A DNA stretch of 64,000 nucleotides from JBBQCW01 sp038319025 (GTDB lineage: Bacteria; Actinomycetota; Thermoleophilia; Solirubrobacterales; Solirubrobacteraceae), in the NCBI GenBank assembly GCA_038319025.1, contig JBBQCW010000015.1, positions 1 through 64,000 on the forward strand. Direction: 5' to 3'. Positions 50,364-58,842 of this stretch are shown one piece after another. Position numbers and translations under genes: made by a program. Every line of letters starts with the position of its first letter. Positions within the stretch are counted from its first letter, which is position 1. The notes below the pieces were generated by a model. It was not told the origin of the DNA and made no database searches. It saw nothing but the letters and a program-made list of their open reading frames with translations.

Positions 50364-51411
50364 CATCGCCCACGTCGATCTGGACGCCTTCTATGCGTCG
50401 GTCGAGTTGCTCCGCCGCCCGGAGTTGCGGGGCAAACCGGTGATCGTGGCCGGCAGTGGCCCGCGCGCTGTGGTCACCACGGCCAGCTACGAGGCCCGCG
50501 CGTTTGGAGTGGGATCGGCGATGCCGGCCGCTCGCGCGCGCCGGCTGTGCCCCGATGGCATCGTGATCGCGCCTGACTTCACGGCCTACCGCGAGGTGTC
50601 CTCGCAGGTGATGGCGCTCGTCCGCGACACCGTCGACGACGTCGAGATCCTCGGCATGGACGAGGCCTACCTCGACCTGACGAAGCTGTTCTCGCCCAAG
50701 ACCGCCATGCGCGGTCTCGTGAGCGCGGTACGCGTGCAGACCGGCATGAGCATGTCGGTGGGGATGGGGCCGAACAAGCTGGTGGCCAAGGTCGCCTCCG
50801 ACGCGGAAAAGCCAGTCGGCTTCGTGGTCCTGAGCCGCGAAGCTGCTTGCGAGCGGTTCGCCCAGTCTCCGCCAGGGCTCGTGCCGGGCATCGGTCCGCG
50901 AACCGCGGAGCGACTGGAGCGCATGGGGCTGCGGACGCTTGCCGCGCTGGCGGTGGCCGATGAGGCCGCGCTGTCGCAAGCGTTTGGTGCCCGCCAAGGC
51001 CCGTGGCTGCGCCGGCGGGCCCAGTTTGAGGACGACGGGGCTGTGACTGGGGACAGGATCGCCGTCTCCGAGTCGCGCGAGACGACGTTTGACGTGGACA
51101 TCACCGATCGCGCCGAGCAGGAGCAGCGGCTGGAGGCGCTGGCTCGACGGCTGTGCGCCGCGCTGGCCAAGGAGGAGCGCCGTGGTCGGAACGTGGCGAT
51201 CAAGGTCCGGCTGGACGATTGGACCACGGTCACCCGGGCACGCACGCTTCCGGTCGCCACCAACGACGCTGACGAGGTCGTCGCCATCTCGCGCGAGTTG
51301 CTGCGTACGTACGCGCCCCAGCGCCCTGTCCGGCTCCTCGGCGTGAAGGTCGCGGCGTTCGTCGATGCAGGCCCACCCGGACCCGACGGGCAGCTCGCGC
51401 TGTCGGTGTAG
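50353..51411 (+). CDS. dinB: DNA polymerase IV (Y-family)
   Basis: Error-prone translesion polymerase. 352 residues. HVDLDAFYASVELLRRPELRGKPVIVAG carries the first metal acids, MSVGMGPNKLVAKVASD and LGMDEAYLDLT the others, GLVPGIGPRTAERLERMGL is the helix-hairpin-helix thumb, and the little-finger domain follows. No clear beta-clamp motif (QxxLF) at the C-terminus, LALSV being only a loose match. GTG start. Confidence 0.92.
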   Translation: MPRTIAHVDLDAFYASVELLRRPELRGKPVIVAGSGPRAVVTTASYEARAFGVGSAMPAARARRLCPDGIVIAPDFTAYREVSSQVMALVRDTVDDVEILGMDEAYLDLTKLFSPKTAMRGLVSAVRVQTGMSMSVGMGPNKLVAKVASDAEKPVGFVVLSREAACERFAQSPPGLVPGIGPRTAERLERMGLRTLAALAVADEAALSQAFGARQGPWLRRRAQFEDDGAVTGDRIAVSESRETTFDVDITDRAEQEQRLEALARRLCAALAKEERRGRNVAIKVRLDDWTTVTRARTLPVATNDADEVVAISRELLRTYAPQRPVRLLGVKVAAFVDAGPPGPDGQLALSV

Positions 51412-51420
51412 ATTTTGGGT

Positions 51421-52230
51421 ATGCCCAACGCCCGCGTCACCGGCCGCAACCTGAACTACGAACGCTCAGGGTCCGGGCCGCCTCTGCTTCTGATCCAGGG
51501 CATGAGCGGCAACCATCTGCATTGGGGTGAGCCGTTCCTGGCCCTGCTGGAGCCGCACTTCGACGTGATCGTTTACGACCACCGCGGCATCGGCCATTCC
51601 GACCCGGCCGACGAGCCCTTCACGATCGCCGATCTCGCCGACGACGCGGCCGGTCTGCTCGATGCTCTGTCCGTCGAAAGTGCCCATGTGATGGGAATCT
51701 CGATGGGCGGGATGACGGCGCAGGAACTGGTGCTGCGCCACCCGGGCAAGGTGCGCACACTCACCATCGGCTGCTCCTACTGCGGCGGCCCGGAAGCCCA
51801 ATTGGCGGGCCCCGAGGTGATGACCGGCCTGGCGCAGGCCATGATGAGCGGAGACCGCGAGCGCGCGCTGCGGGCCGGCTTCGAGGTCAACGTGTCGAAG
51901 GCGTTCCAGACCGAGGAGCACTTTGCCGTCTTCCGCGAGATCGGTATGGCGTTGCCCGCTCCGCTGGCCGTGATCATGCTGCAGATGCAGGCGATCGGCT
52001 CGTTTGACACCAGCGCCCGGCTGGGCGAGGTAACAGCTCCCACCCTTGTGATGCACGGCGACGAAGACCAGATGCTGCCGGTCGCCAACGGTGAGCTGAT
52101 CGCTCGACTGATCCCGGACGCGCGTTTCGAACTGTTTCCGGGGGCCGGGCATCTGTTCTGGTGGGAGGACACCGAGCGGGCCGCGCGCCTGGTGGTCGAA
52201 CACGCCGGGCTCGCCGTTCCGAGCGCCTGA
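51421..52230 (+). CDS. Alpha/beta hydrolase
   Basis: 269 residues. Complete fold with oxyanion region LIQGMSGN, nucleophile Ser94 in MGISMGG, Asp in HGDEDQMLP and His in GAGHLFWWE. It resembles 3-oxoadipate enol-lactonase/haloperoxidase-type hydrolases, but the substrate is not identifiable. The ATG at 51421 is preferred to a TTG two codons earlier. First of three overlapping or closely spaced genes with the next hydrolase and a thioesterase. Confidence 0.87.
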   Translation: MPNARVTGRNLNYERSGSGPPLLLIQGMSGNHLHWGEPFLALLEPHFDVIVYDHRGIGHSDPADEPFTIADLADDAAGLLDALSVESAHVMGISMGGMTAQELVLRHPGKVRTLTIGCSYCGGPEAQLAGPEVMTGLAQAMMSGDRERALRAGFEVNVSKAFQTEEHFAVFREIGMALPAPLAVIMLQMQAIGSFDTSARLGEVTAPTLVMHGDEDQMLPVANGELIARLIPDARFELFPGAGHLFWWEDTERAARLVVEHAGLAVPSA

Positions 52231-52238
52231 GGCCCCTC

Positions 52239-53069
52239 ATGGGTGCGTTCACCGTCACGCGCGGCGGCGTCGTCTTGGCCGGCGAGGAAGCCGGGGCAGG
52301 CGTCCCCGTCGTCCTGCTGCACGGCCTGACCGCCAGCCGGCGCTACGTCGTGATGGGCTCCCGTGCGCTGGAGCGCTCAGGTCACCGTGTGATCAGCTAC
52401 GACGCCCGCGGCCATGGGGAATCGAGCCCGGCGGAGCAGGAGGCGGCCTACGGCTACCCGGACCTCACGGCCGACCTGCTGGCCGTCCTGGACGCGCTCG
52501 GGGCGGAGCGCGCCGTGCTCGTCGGCGCGTCGATGGGCGCCCACACGGCGTTGCGCCTGGCGCTGGCGGCACCTGACCGCGTAGCCGGCCTCGTCGTCAT
52601 CACTCCGGCCTACGACGAGATGCAGTTCGGCGACGCGGACTCGCTGGCCCGCTGGGATGCCCTCGCCGACGGCCTGCGCTCGGGCGGTATCGAGGGCTTC
52701 GTGGCCGCGTACGGAGTGGAGAACGTACCTGCCGCTTGGCGGGACACGATCGTCACCGTGCTGCACCAACGGCTGGCCGCCCACGAACATCCGGGAGCCG
52801 TCGCCGACGCGCTGAACGCCGTTCCACGCTCCCGGCCGTTCCGTTCGGTGCGTGACCTGCTCGTGCTCACCTGCCCCGTCACGGTCGTCGCCGATCGTGA
52901 CGAAGCCGACCCCGGGCATCCGCTGGCCCTGGGTGAGGCGTACGCCGCCGCGATCCCAGGCGCGCGGCTCGTTGTGGAGGCGGAAGGCAAGTCGCCGCTG
53001 GCTTGGCAGGGAGGCCAGCTCTCTCTAGTGATCGCCGACCTGGTCGAGCAGGTGGGGGAGACGCAATGA
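52239..53069 (+). CDS. Alpha/beta hydrolase, catalytic His apparently replaced by Lys
   Basis: 276 residues. HGLTASRRY oxyanion loop, YDARGHGES, and nucleophile Ser98 in VGASMGAHTA are normal. Near the C-terminus, where GHSP would hold the catalytic His, the sequence reads EGKSPLAWQGGQ, with Lys251. The Asp position is in VADRDEADPGHP. It may be inactive or use another base. Eight bases after the previous hydrolase; ATGA overlap with the thioesterase. Confidence 0.8.
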   Translation: MGAFTVTRGGVVLAGEEAGAGVPVVLLHGLTASRRYVVMGSRALERSGHRVISYDARGHGESSPAEQEAAYGYPDLTADLLAVLDALGAERAVLVGASMGAHTALRLALAAPDRVAGLVVITPAYDEMQFGDADSLARWDALADGLRSGGIEGFVAAYGVENVPAAWRDTIVTVLHQRLAAHEHPGAVADALNAVPRSRPFRSVRDLLVLTCPVTVVADRDEADPGHPLALGEAYAAAIPGARLVVEAEGKSPLAWQGGQLSLVIADLVEQVGETQ

Positions 53070-53848
53070 GCGACGCGCTGTTCAGCCGTGACGGCGATCT
53101 CTTCATCCCGTCGGCTCACACCCGAGGCCCCTGGAGCGCTGAGCAGCAGCATGGTGGCGCTCCCGCCGCACTGCTGGCCGACATGGTCGGACGGGCGGAG
53201 GGCGGTGAGGAGATGGTTGTCTGTCGCTTGACCTACGAATTCCTTGGCCCTGTGCCGTTGGTGCCGTTGAAGGTCGCCGTGCGCGTGGCCAAGGCCGGGC
53301 GACGGTTTCAACTGCTGGAAGGCGAACTGATTGACGTTGACGGCCGCGTCTTGGTGCGCGTGCGCGGGGTGCGACTACGGCGCGGGGCTGTGGAGCTGGG
53401 CGATGCGGCGAACTCCGAGCCGACGCCGCGACCTGGCCCGGAGGCGTCGACCCCTGGGTCCTTTGAGACCGGCGGCGTGGGCTTCGGGAGCAGCGCTACC
53501 GAGTCCCGTTGGGCGCAGGGAGAACTGGCGACCGTCGGGCCCGCCCGGGTCTGGTTTCGGCTCGCCATGCCGCTGGTGGCCGGCGAGACGCCGACGGCCA
53601 CGGCCCGTGTCGCAGCCGCAGCGGACTTCGGGAACGGCGTCAGCCGCCTGCTCGACTTTCGCACCCACTTCTTCATCAACACCGACCTGACGATCCATCT
53701 GGTCCGTGAGCCAAAGGGCGAATGGGTACTGATAGACGCTCGCACACAGCTCGACCCACAGGGCACGGGCGTCGCGTCGTCCAGGCTCTACGACCAAGAT
53801 GGGCCGATCGGGGTCGCCGCTCAAACGCTGTTCGTAGACGTTCGTTGA
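53066..53848 (+). CDS. Acyl-CoA thioesterase-like (TesB/double-hotdog) protein
   Basis: 260 residues in two hotdog halves. The first has GPWSAEQQHGGAPAALLADMV, with the HGG motif, and the second has VSRLLDFRTHFFINTDLTIHLVREPKGEWVLIDARTQLDPQGTG. This is the 'thioesterase family protein' type common in mycobacteria. Coupled to the hydrolase upstream, so a shared acyl-CoA or ester pathway is likely; the substrate is unknown. Confidence 0.83.
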   Translation: MSDALFSRDGDLFIPSAHTRGPWSAEQQHGGAPAALLADMVGRAEGGEEMVVCRLTYEFLGPVPLVPLKVAVRVAKAGRRFQLLEGELIDVDGRVLVRVRGVRLRRGAVELGDAANSEPTPRPGPEASTPGSFETGGVGFGSSATESRWAQGELATVGPARVWFRLAMPLVAGETPTATARVAAAADFGNGVSRLLDFRTHFFINTDLTIHLVREPKGEWVLIDARTQLDPQGTGVASSRLYDQDGPIGVAAQTLFVDVR

Positions 53849-53893
53849 ACGGCGTTCAGAAGGCCGAGGACGGCGTCCCGCATACTTCCCACG

Positions 53894-54118
53894 ATGCGTG
53901 ACGTCATCCTGCGCGGCGAGGACATCCGCCTCGGCCAGCTGCTCAAGTTCGCCGGCATCGCCGACTCCGGGGGCGAGGCGAAGGAGTTGCTGGCCTCCGG
54001 GTCGGTCACCGTGAACGGTGAGCCGGAGGCGCGGCGCGGTCGCACGCTGAGGGCCGGCGACGTGGTCGGCGTGGCCGAAGAGCAGCTGCGCATCGTGGGC
54101 GGCGCCGTTGCCCCGTGA
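53894..54118 (+). CDS. S4-domain RNA-binding protein (YbcJ/YaaA-like)
   Basis: 74 residues, essentially one S4 domain: IRLGQLLKFAGIADSGGEAKELLASG with SVTVNGEPEARRGRTLRAGD. This is the small stand-alone S4 family seen in many bacteria (YbcJ, or YaaA next to recF). Relatives bind rRNA or stalled 50S subunits. Its last 11 bases overlap the DnaJ-like gene. Confidence 0.87.
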   Translation: MRDVILRGEDIRLGQLLKFAGIADSGGEAKELLASGSVTVNGEPEARRGRTLRAGDVVGVAEEQLRIVGGAVAP

Positions 54119-54788
54119 GCTGGATGGTGCCTACGCGCTCCTAGGGCTCAGCCCCGGGGCCGGGGCCGACGAGGTCGCGGCGGCCTACCGGCGCCGGGCC
54201 AAAGCTCTGCACCCCGATCGCACGGGTGCCGACGATGCGGCTCAGATGGCGGCGGTGAACGCCGCACACGATGTACTCACCGCGGCCCTCCTCCACGGTC
54301 TGGGCGGTGGGGAGGATCCAGCGGGTCCACCGTCTGATCCGCGCACGCCCGGCTTCGGCGTGACCCCGCCACCTCCGGCGCCGTCGGCGGCTGCCCGAGC
54401 ACGCCGCCTGGGGCACTGGCTGCCCGCGGCGACACGCCGTGCGCTGGGCCCCGAGCTCCTGCGTGAACTCGAAGACGGGGAGATGGTGGACGTCGTTACC
54501 CTTACGTCAACCTGGGCCAGCGGCCGGACGGTGCTCGCCGTCACCGACCGCAGGGTGCTGTGGCTGCTGGACGATGCCGTCAGTGGCCGGGTCCGCTCGC
54601 TGAGCTACGTGAACTTGCTCAACGTCAGCCAGGCGGTACGTGGCCGGCGGCGGCGCACCGGCAGCGTGCGGCTCGCGCCTCGGCAGGGTCGCGGGGTCAC
54701 CTTCACCGAACTTGCGCCCGAGCTGGCCCAAGCGATCGCCCGGCGGGTGGACGCCGGCCGCCGGGCCTCGGACCCGCGAGGCCGCTGA
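54108..54788 (+). CDS. J-domain protein with C-terminal PH-like region
   Basis: 226 residues, TTG start overlapping the S4 gene. J domain at ~5-65 with the DnaK-contacting HPD at 35-37 (ALHPDRTG). A Pro-rich linker (~72-95) and a second domain (~105-215: VTLTSTWASGRTVLAVTDRRVLWLLDD, RSLSYVNLLNVSQAVRG) follow. The second domain resembles bacterial PH-like domains of the YokE type. It has no zinc-finger or client domain of DnaJ, so it is a specialised co-chaperone, target unknown. Confidence 0.82.
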   Translation: MPRELDGAYALLGLSPGAGADEVAAAYRRRAKALHPDRTGADDAAQMAAVNAAHDVLTAALLHGLGGGEDPAGPPSDPRTPGFGVTPPPPAPSAAARARRLGHWLPAATRRALGPELLRELEDGEMVDVVTLTSTWASGRTVLAVTDRRVLWLLDDAVSGRVRSLSYVNLLNVSQAVRGRRRRTGSVRLAPRQGRGVTFTELAPELAQAIARRVDAGRRASDPRGR

Positions 54789-54795
54789 GCGATGC

Positions 54796-55233
54796 TCAGG
54801 CGAAGGTGGCGGCGAGTTCTCGAAGCGTGCCGTTGAGCACGCGGTTGCGAACCTTCGTCTCGGCCGGCCCGCGCAGCAACAGGCCGAGCTTGAACCCGGG
54901 GTCGACCATGACTTCCATGCGCACGGAGGCCAGCCCGCCAAGCAACGGTTCGATCCGGTAGCCGCCGGTCATGTCCTTCAGGTCGCCGTCCTCGTACGTC
55001 CAGGTGATCGCGTTCGGCGCGTCGTACTGGTAGCGCAGGACGGCCTTGAGGATGCTCACCTTCGCGTCCAAGCGGCTCGCGACGAGCACCGGGCGCCCGT
55101 CGTCGTCGCGCTCACGTACATCAACGTCGGACACGAAAGACTGCCAGGACGGGTAGGCCTCAACATCAGCGAGCCGGGCATACACGTCGGCCGCCGGAGC
55201 GGTGATTTCTGTGGTGGCGTCGCCCTTGAGCAT
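54796..55233 (-). CDS. SRPBCC (coenzyme Q-binding/cyclase-like) protein
   Basis: 145 residues: TTEITAPAADVYARLADVEAYPSWQSFVSDVDV is the classic start of the polyketide_cyc2 family. A seven-strand sheet and a C-terminal helix (KVRNRVLNGTLRELA) follow. Mycobacterial relatives are small lipid-binding proteins. Convergent with the J-domain gene and divergent from the antiporter; no operon partner. Confidence 0.83.
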   Translation of the reverse strand: MLKGDATTEITAPAADVYARLADVEAYPSWQSFVSDVDVRERDDDGRPVLVASRLDAKVSILKAVLRYQYDAPNAITWTYEDGDLKDMTGGYRIEPLLGGLASVRMEVMVDPGFKLGLLLRGPAETKVRNRVLNGTLRELAATFA

Positions 55234-55286
55234 GGCCGGAGGGTAGCCGGATCGTCGCGGGCGGGACGGGTAGGCTGGGTGCGGAA

Positions 55287-56333
55287 ATGACCCGCCGCCG
55301 CATCATCCAGCTCGCCGTGATCGCTCTGCTCGTGGCCGCCGCCGCGGCGTCGGAGTACGCGCCCGGGCCGGAGGTCCTCACTTTTGCGCTGTCGGCCTTG
55401 GCGCTTGGGGGGCTGGCTTACGTCGTCTCGCTGGGGACCGAGGAGTTGGGCACGCGCCTTCCGCCCGGGCGCACCGGCCTGCTGCAGTCCACGCTGGGGA
55501 ACCTGCCCGAGCTTTTTGTCGTCCTCTTCGCGTTGCGCGACGGCCAGCTCGTGGTGGCCCAGACGTCGATCGTCGGCTCGATTTTGGCCAACGCGCTGCT
55601 GGTCCTGGGGATAACGATTGTCGTCGGGGCACGGCGGACGGAGGACGGCATCATGCGCTTCGGCCGGCGCCTGCCCAACGACGCGACCACACTTCTGCTC
55701 CTGACGAGCTTCATCATCGTGCTCGTCGGGCTTTCGCTGGGCAGCGGCGACCCGGCCAGCACGCACGTCGATGACATATCGCTCTACGCCGCCATCGTCC
55801 TGTTGCTGGTCTACGGAGCCTGGGTGATTCCCTACGCACGCGCCGACACGGGCGCCGACAGCGAGCACAGCCCGACGATGTCAATGCGGACCACAGTCAT
55901 CATGCTGACGCTCGGTGGCATCGGTGCCGCACTGGTCTCGGAGTGGTTCATCGGCGCGCTGGAGCCGGCCATAAAAACCCTCGGGATATCCGAGGCCTTC
56001 GCCGGTTTGGTCATCGTCGCGATCGCCGGTAACGCCGTCGAGAACGTGACGGCGTTCGTCCTCGCCGCGAAGGGCAAGAGCGACCTTGCGATCTCGGTGG
56101 TGAAGAACTCCGTGGCGCAGATCGCGGCGTTCCTTTTCCCCGTGCTGATCATCGTCTCCAGGCTGTTCGAGACTCACCTGACGTTCGCCTTGCCCGCGTA
56201 CCTGATCGGAGCGCTCGGCCTGACGGCGATCGCCGTGTGGCAGGTCACCGGCGACGGCGAGGCGATGGCCTTCGAGGGCTGGGCGTTGGTCGGCACCTAC
56301 GTCATGCTCGCCGTCATCACCCTTTACGAGTAG
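55287..56333 (+). CDS. Ca2+/H+ antiporter (CaCA/Cax family)
   Basis: 348 residues with about eleven membrane segments. The two inverted alpha-repeat motifs are visible: LLQSTLGNLPELFVVLFALRD (first, with the Glu) and IAGNAVENVTAFVLAAKGKSD (second, with the Glu), each followed by a Ser/Asn-rich helix. Exports calcium or related cations in exchange for protons. Single gene. Confidence 0.9.
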   Translation: MTRRRIIQLAVIALLVAAAAASEYAPGPEVLTFALSALALGGLAYVVSLGTEELGTRLPPGRTGLLQSTLGNLPELFVVLFALRDGQLVVAQTSIVGSILANALLVLGITIVVGARRTEDGIMRFGRRLPNDATTLLLLTSFIIVLVGLSLGSGDPASTHVDDISLYAAIVLLLVYGAWVIPYARADTGADSEHSPTMSMRTTVIMLTLGGIGAALVSEWFIGALEPAIKTLGISEAFAGLVIVAIAGNAVENVTAFVLAAKGKSDLAISVVKNSVAQIAAFLFPVLIIVSRLFETHLTFALPAYLIGALGLTAIAVWQVTGDGEAMAFEGWALVGTYVMLAVITLYE

Positions 56334-56505
56334 GGCGTTGGGGCTGCTAGCGTTCTGAGTCCGGCGGATCGCCCACTTGGCCGCGGCACCCTTGGGTGTC
56401 ATCCGGATCCCCACTTCGGTGAGGAACGGAGGCTGGGAGTGTCTAACCGCCCAGGCAAGACACACCGTCCTGGGACGTTTGTAGTTAAGGGCGATCTATG
56501 ACCGG

Positions 56506-56540
56506 GGTGGCCGGGCGGGGTTTCTTTCCGTCCGGCCACC
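56506..56540 (+). terminator. Hairpin upstream of the secreted esterase gene
   Basis: A 13-bp stem (56506-56518 with 56528-56540, one G-U pair) and a nine-base loop, followed by ACTTTCTCCT. It is 170 bases after the antiporter stop and 70 bases before the esterase start. It may be a terminator for a transcript reading through from the antiporter or part of an esterase leader. The region 56340-56465 also contains shorter inverted repeats (GGCACCC/GGGTGTC, GTGTCT/AGACAC). Confidence 0.5.
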
Positions 56541-56611
56541 ACTTTCTCCTACGGTCACGCGATGGGGCCAAGCGCGGTACGGTCGGCAGGTCCAGTTGAG
56601 GAGAGAGTCAC

Positions 56612-58768
56612 ATGAGCAAGGCCCCAGGCCGTTTCGTTTCGTCGTCATTCGCATCGGTCGCCGCGCTGCTGCTCGTGGCGGCTCCGGCTTTTGGCGCGCG
56701 TGCGCCGCACGTGGATGTGAGCCAAGCGAAGAGCTGCGACTTCCTGGTGGGGCAGTCGGTCTGCGTCGCGCCGTTCCCCAACGATTACTTCACGGCGGCC
56801 GACAAGGCGACGGCGACCGGTCGGCGGGTCGCGTTCGCCAAGGACTCGATGCCGGCCAACACCAAGGGCAAGCACATCGACCCCACCGACTGGAATCGCA
56901 GCGACGGGTTCAGCCCAGGCGGAGCGATAATCGTGCGCGTTCCGGGCATGGACAATCCGGCCGCGTTCAAGCGGTCAAAGATCGTCCCGATCACCGACAT
57001 GGCGCGTGCCTACGACAAGCGGCAGGCCGTCGTGGTCATCGATGCCGCAACGGGCAAGCGCAGCCTGATCTGGGCCGAGTTGGACTCACAAGCGGCCACC
57101 GACGGGGAGCGCAACCTCCTCATTCATCCCGGGAAGAACTTCCTCGAGGGCCACCGCTACATCGTGGCGCTGCGCACCATGCGCAACGCGGCGGGCAAGG
57201 TGCTCAGCGCCCCGCCGGCCTTCCGGATCTACCGCGATGGGCTGCGCTCCTCCCAGCGGGTCGTGGAGCGTCGCCGGCCCCACATGGAAGCGGTGCTGCG
57301 CACCCTGGCCAAGGCGGGCATCGGCCGCAAGAGCCTGTATTTGGCGTGGGACTTCACCGTGGCCAGCGCGAAGAACATCGCGGGTCGTGCACTCGCGATC
57401 CGCAACGACGCCTTCAAGACGCTCGGTGACACCACGATGGGCGACGGGATCCCTCAGGGGCATGCCCCGAGCTACAAGATCACCACGGTCACGGACTTCG
57501 CGCCGTGCGTGGCCGGTTCGTGCACCGCGGGGCAGGACCCGGACATGTTGCGCCAGATCCAAGGCACGTTCGACGTTCCGTGCTACCTGAACCAGCCACA
57601 ATGCGTGACCGGCTCGACGTTCACGCTCGACGCCAAGGGTCTGCCCGTCCGCACCCCCGGCAACGTGATGGCGGCCAACTTCGTCTGCAACATCCCACGG
57701 GTGGCCTACGACGGCATCACGCCCGCCCACAAGCTCCTGCCGGCCCTTTACGGCCACGGCTTGTTCGGCAGCTTCCACGAGGCCCGCGGGTCGCGCAACG
57801 TGCACCAGTTGGGCAACGAGAACGGCGTCCTGGTCTGCGCCACCGACTTCAGCGGCATGGCGGACGAGGATGAGGCCACCGCGATCCCGATCCTCCAGGA
57901 TCTCTCCGGCTTCCCGCAGCTCGCCGACCGCATGCAGCAGGGGTTGCTGAACTTCATGTTCCTCGCCCGTCTGCTGGACCGCCCCGACGGCTTCGCCGCC
58001 GACCCGAACTTCATGTTCGGGGGCACCAGCGTCGTGGACACTTCGAGTGTCGCCTACTACGGCAACAGCCAGGGCGGCATCCTCGGCGGCTCGCTGACGG
58101 CGCTGTCGCCGGATGTCACGCGGTCGGTGCTCTACGTGCCCGGCATGACCTACTCGACGCTGGTCATCCGCAGCGTCGACTTCGACGACCCCGACACGAC
58201 AGCGGACTTCGCCGGCGTGCTGGAACTCGGGTACCCCAAGGACGTGGAGAACCCGCTCGTGCTTGGCCTGGTGCAGATGCTGTGGGATCGCGGCGAGCCT
58301 GACGGTTACGCAGAACACATGACGAGCAACCCGTTGCCGCAGACGCCCAAGCATCACGTGCTGATCGACATGTCCTTCGGCGATCACCAGGTGGCCAACG
58401 TGACGGCCGAGACCGAGGCGCGCACCATCGGGGCCAAGGCCCGCCGCCCGGTGCTGGATCCGGGCCGCAGCCCGGACCGCACCCCGCAGTACGGGATCCC
58501 GGCGCTGGGCAAGTTGCCGCGAGACGACAACGGCTTTGTGGTCTGGGACATCGGGCCGATCCGTCAACAGGACGGGGCGTCGTTCGGTACGAACGCGCCG
58601 CCGACGGCCAACATCCCGCCGTCGCTCGGGCAGGACCCGCACGACTACGTGATCGAGCACAGCCCCGCGCTGCGCCGACAGATCGCGGACTACATGCGAC
58701 CTGGGGGCAAGATCACCGACGTTTGTGCCGGTAAGCCCTGTCGTACCCCGGACTGGGCCGGGCCGTAA
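56612..58768 (+). CDS. Large secreted alpha/beta-hydrolase-like esterase
   Basis: 718 residues. Signal peptide (about 9-30, cleavage near AFGAR). A unique N-terminal region with CDFLVGQSVCVAPFPNDYF follows. The hydrolase core has ALYGHGLFGS (oxyanion loop, ~373-382) and the nucleophile elbow YYGNSQGG with Ser486; a His-rich segment (DMSFGDHQVANVTAE, ~592) could supply the catalytic His. Several cysteine pairs suggest disulfides. It is much longer than a simple lipase and resembles secreted actinobacterial proteins of unknown substrate. Confidence 0.8.
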   Translation: MSKAPGRFVSSSFASVAALLLVAAPAFGARAPHVDVSQAKSCDFLVGQSVCVAPFPNDYFTAADKATATGRRVAFAKDSMPANTKGKHIDPTDWNRSDGFSPGGAIIVRVPGMDNPAAFKRSKIVPITDMARAYDKRQAVVVIDAATGKRSLIWAELDSQAATDGERNLLIHPGKNFLEGHRYIVALRTMRNAAGKVLSAPPAFRIYRDGLRSSQRVVERRRPHMEAVLRTLAKAGIGRKSLYLAWDFTVASAKNIAGRALAIRNDAFKTLGDTTMGDGIPQGHAPSYKITTVTDFAPCVAGSCTAGQDPDMLRQIQGTFDVPCYLNQPQCVTGSTFTLDAKGLPVRTPGNVMAANFVCNIPRVAYDGITPAHKLLPALYGHGLFGSFHEARGSRNVHQLGNENGVLVCATDFSGMADEDEATAIPILQDLSGFPQLADRMQQGLLNFMFLARLLDRPDGFAADPNFMFGGTSVVDTSSVAYYGNSQGGILGGSLTALSPDVTRSVLYVPGMTYSTLVIRSVDFDDPDTTADFAGVLELGYPKDVENPLVLGLVQMLWDRGEPDGYAEHMTSNPLPQTPKHHVLIDMSFGDHQVANVTAETEARTIGAKARRPVLDPGRSPDRTPQYGIPALGKLPRDDNGFVVWDIGPIRQQDGASFGTNAPPTANIPPSLGQDPHDYVIEHSPALRRQIADYMRPGGKITDVCAGKPCRTPDWAGP

Positions 58769-58842
58769 GGCCGGCTCCTGCCCGCCGCATGGCCTCCGCA
58801 GACGTCTGTACGCTCGGTTCCCCGGCCCGACCGATTCTCACC

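Noticed and set aside
56341..56470. A second c-di-AMP or other known riboswitch before the esterase gene
   Set aside because: None of the conserved segments seen at 49182-49322 is present, and no other class fits.
57086..58660. 524-codon minus-strand frame opposite the secreted esterase
   Set aside because: The plus strand has a signal peptide and a hydrolase motif; the minus frame has neither and is rich in Arg, His and Val, as shadows are.
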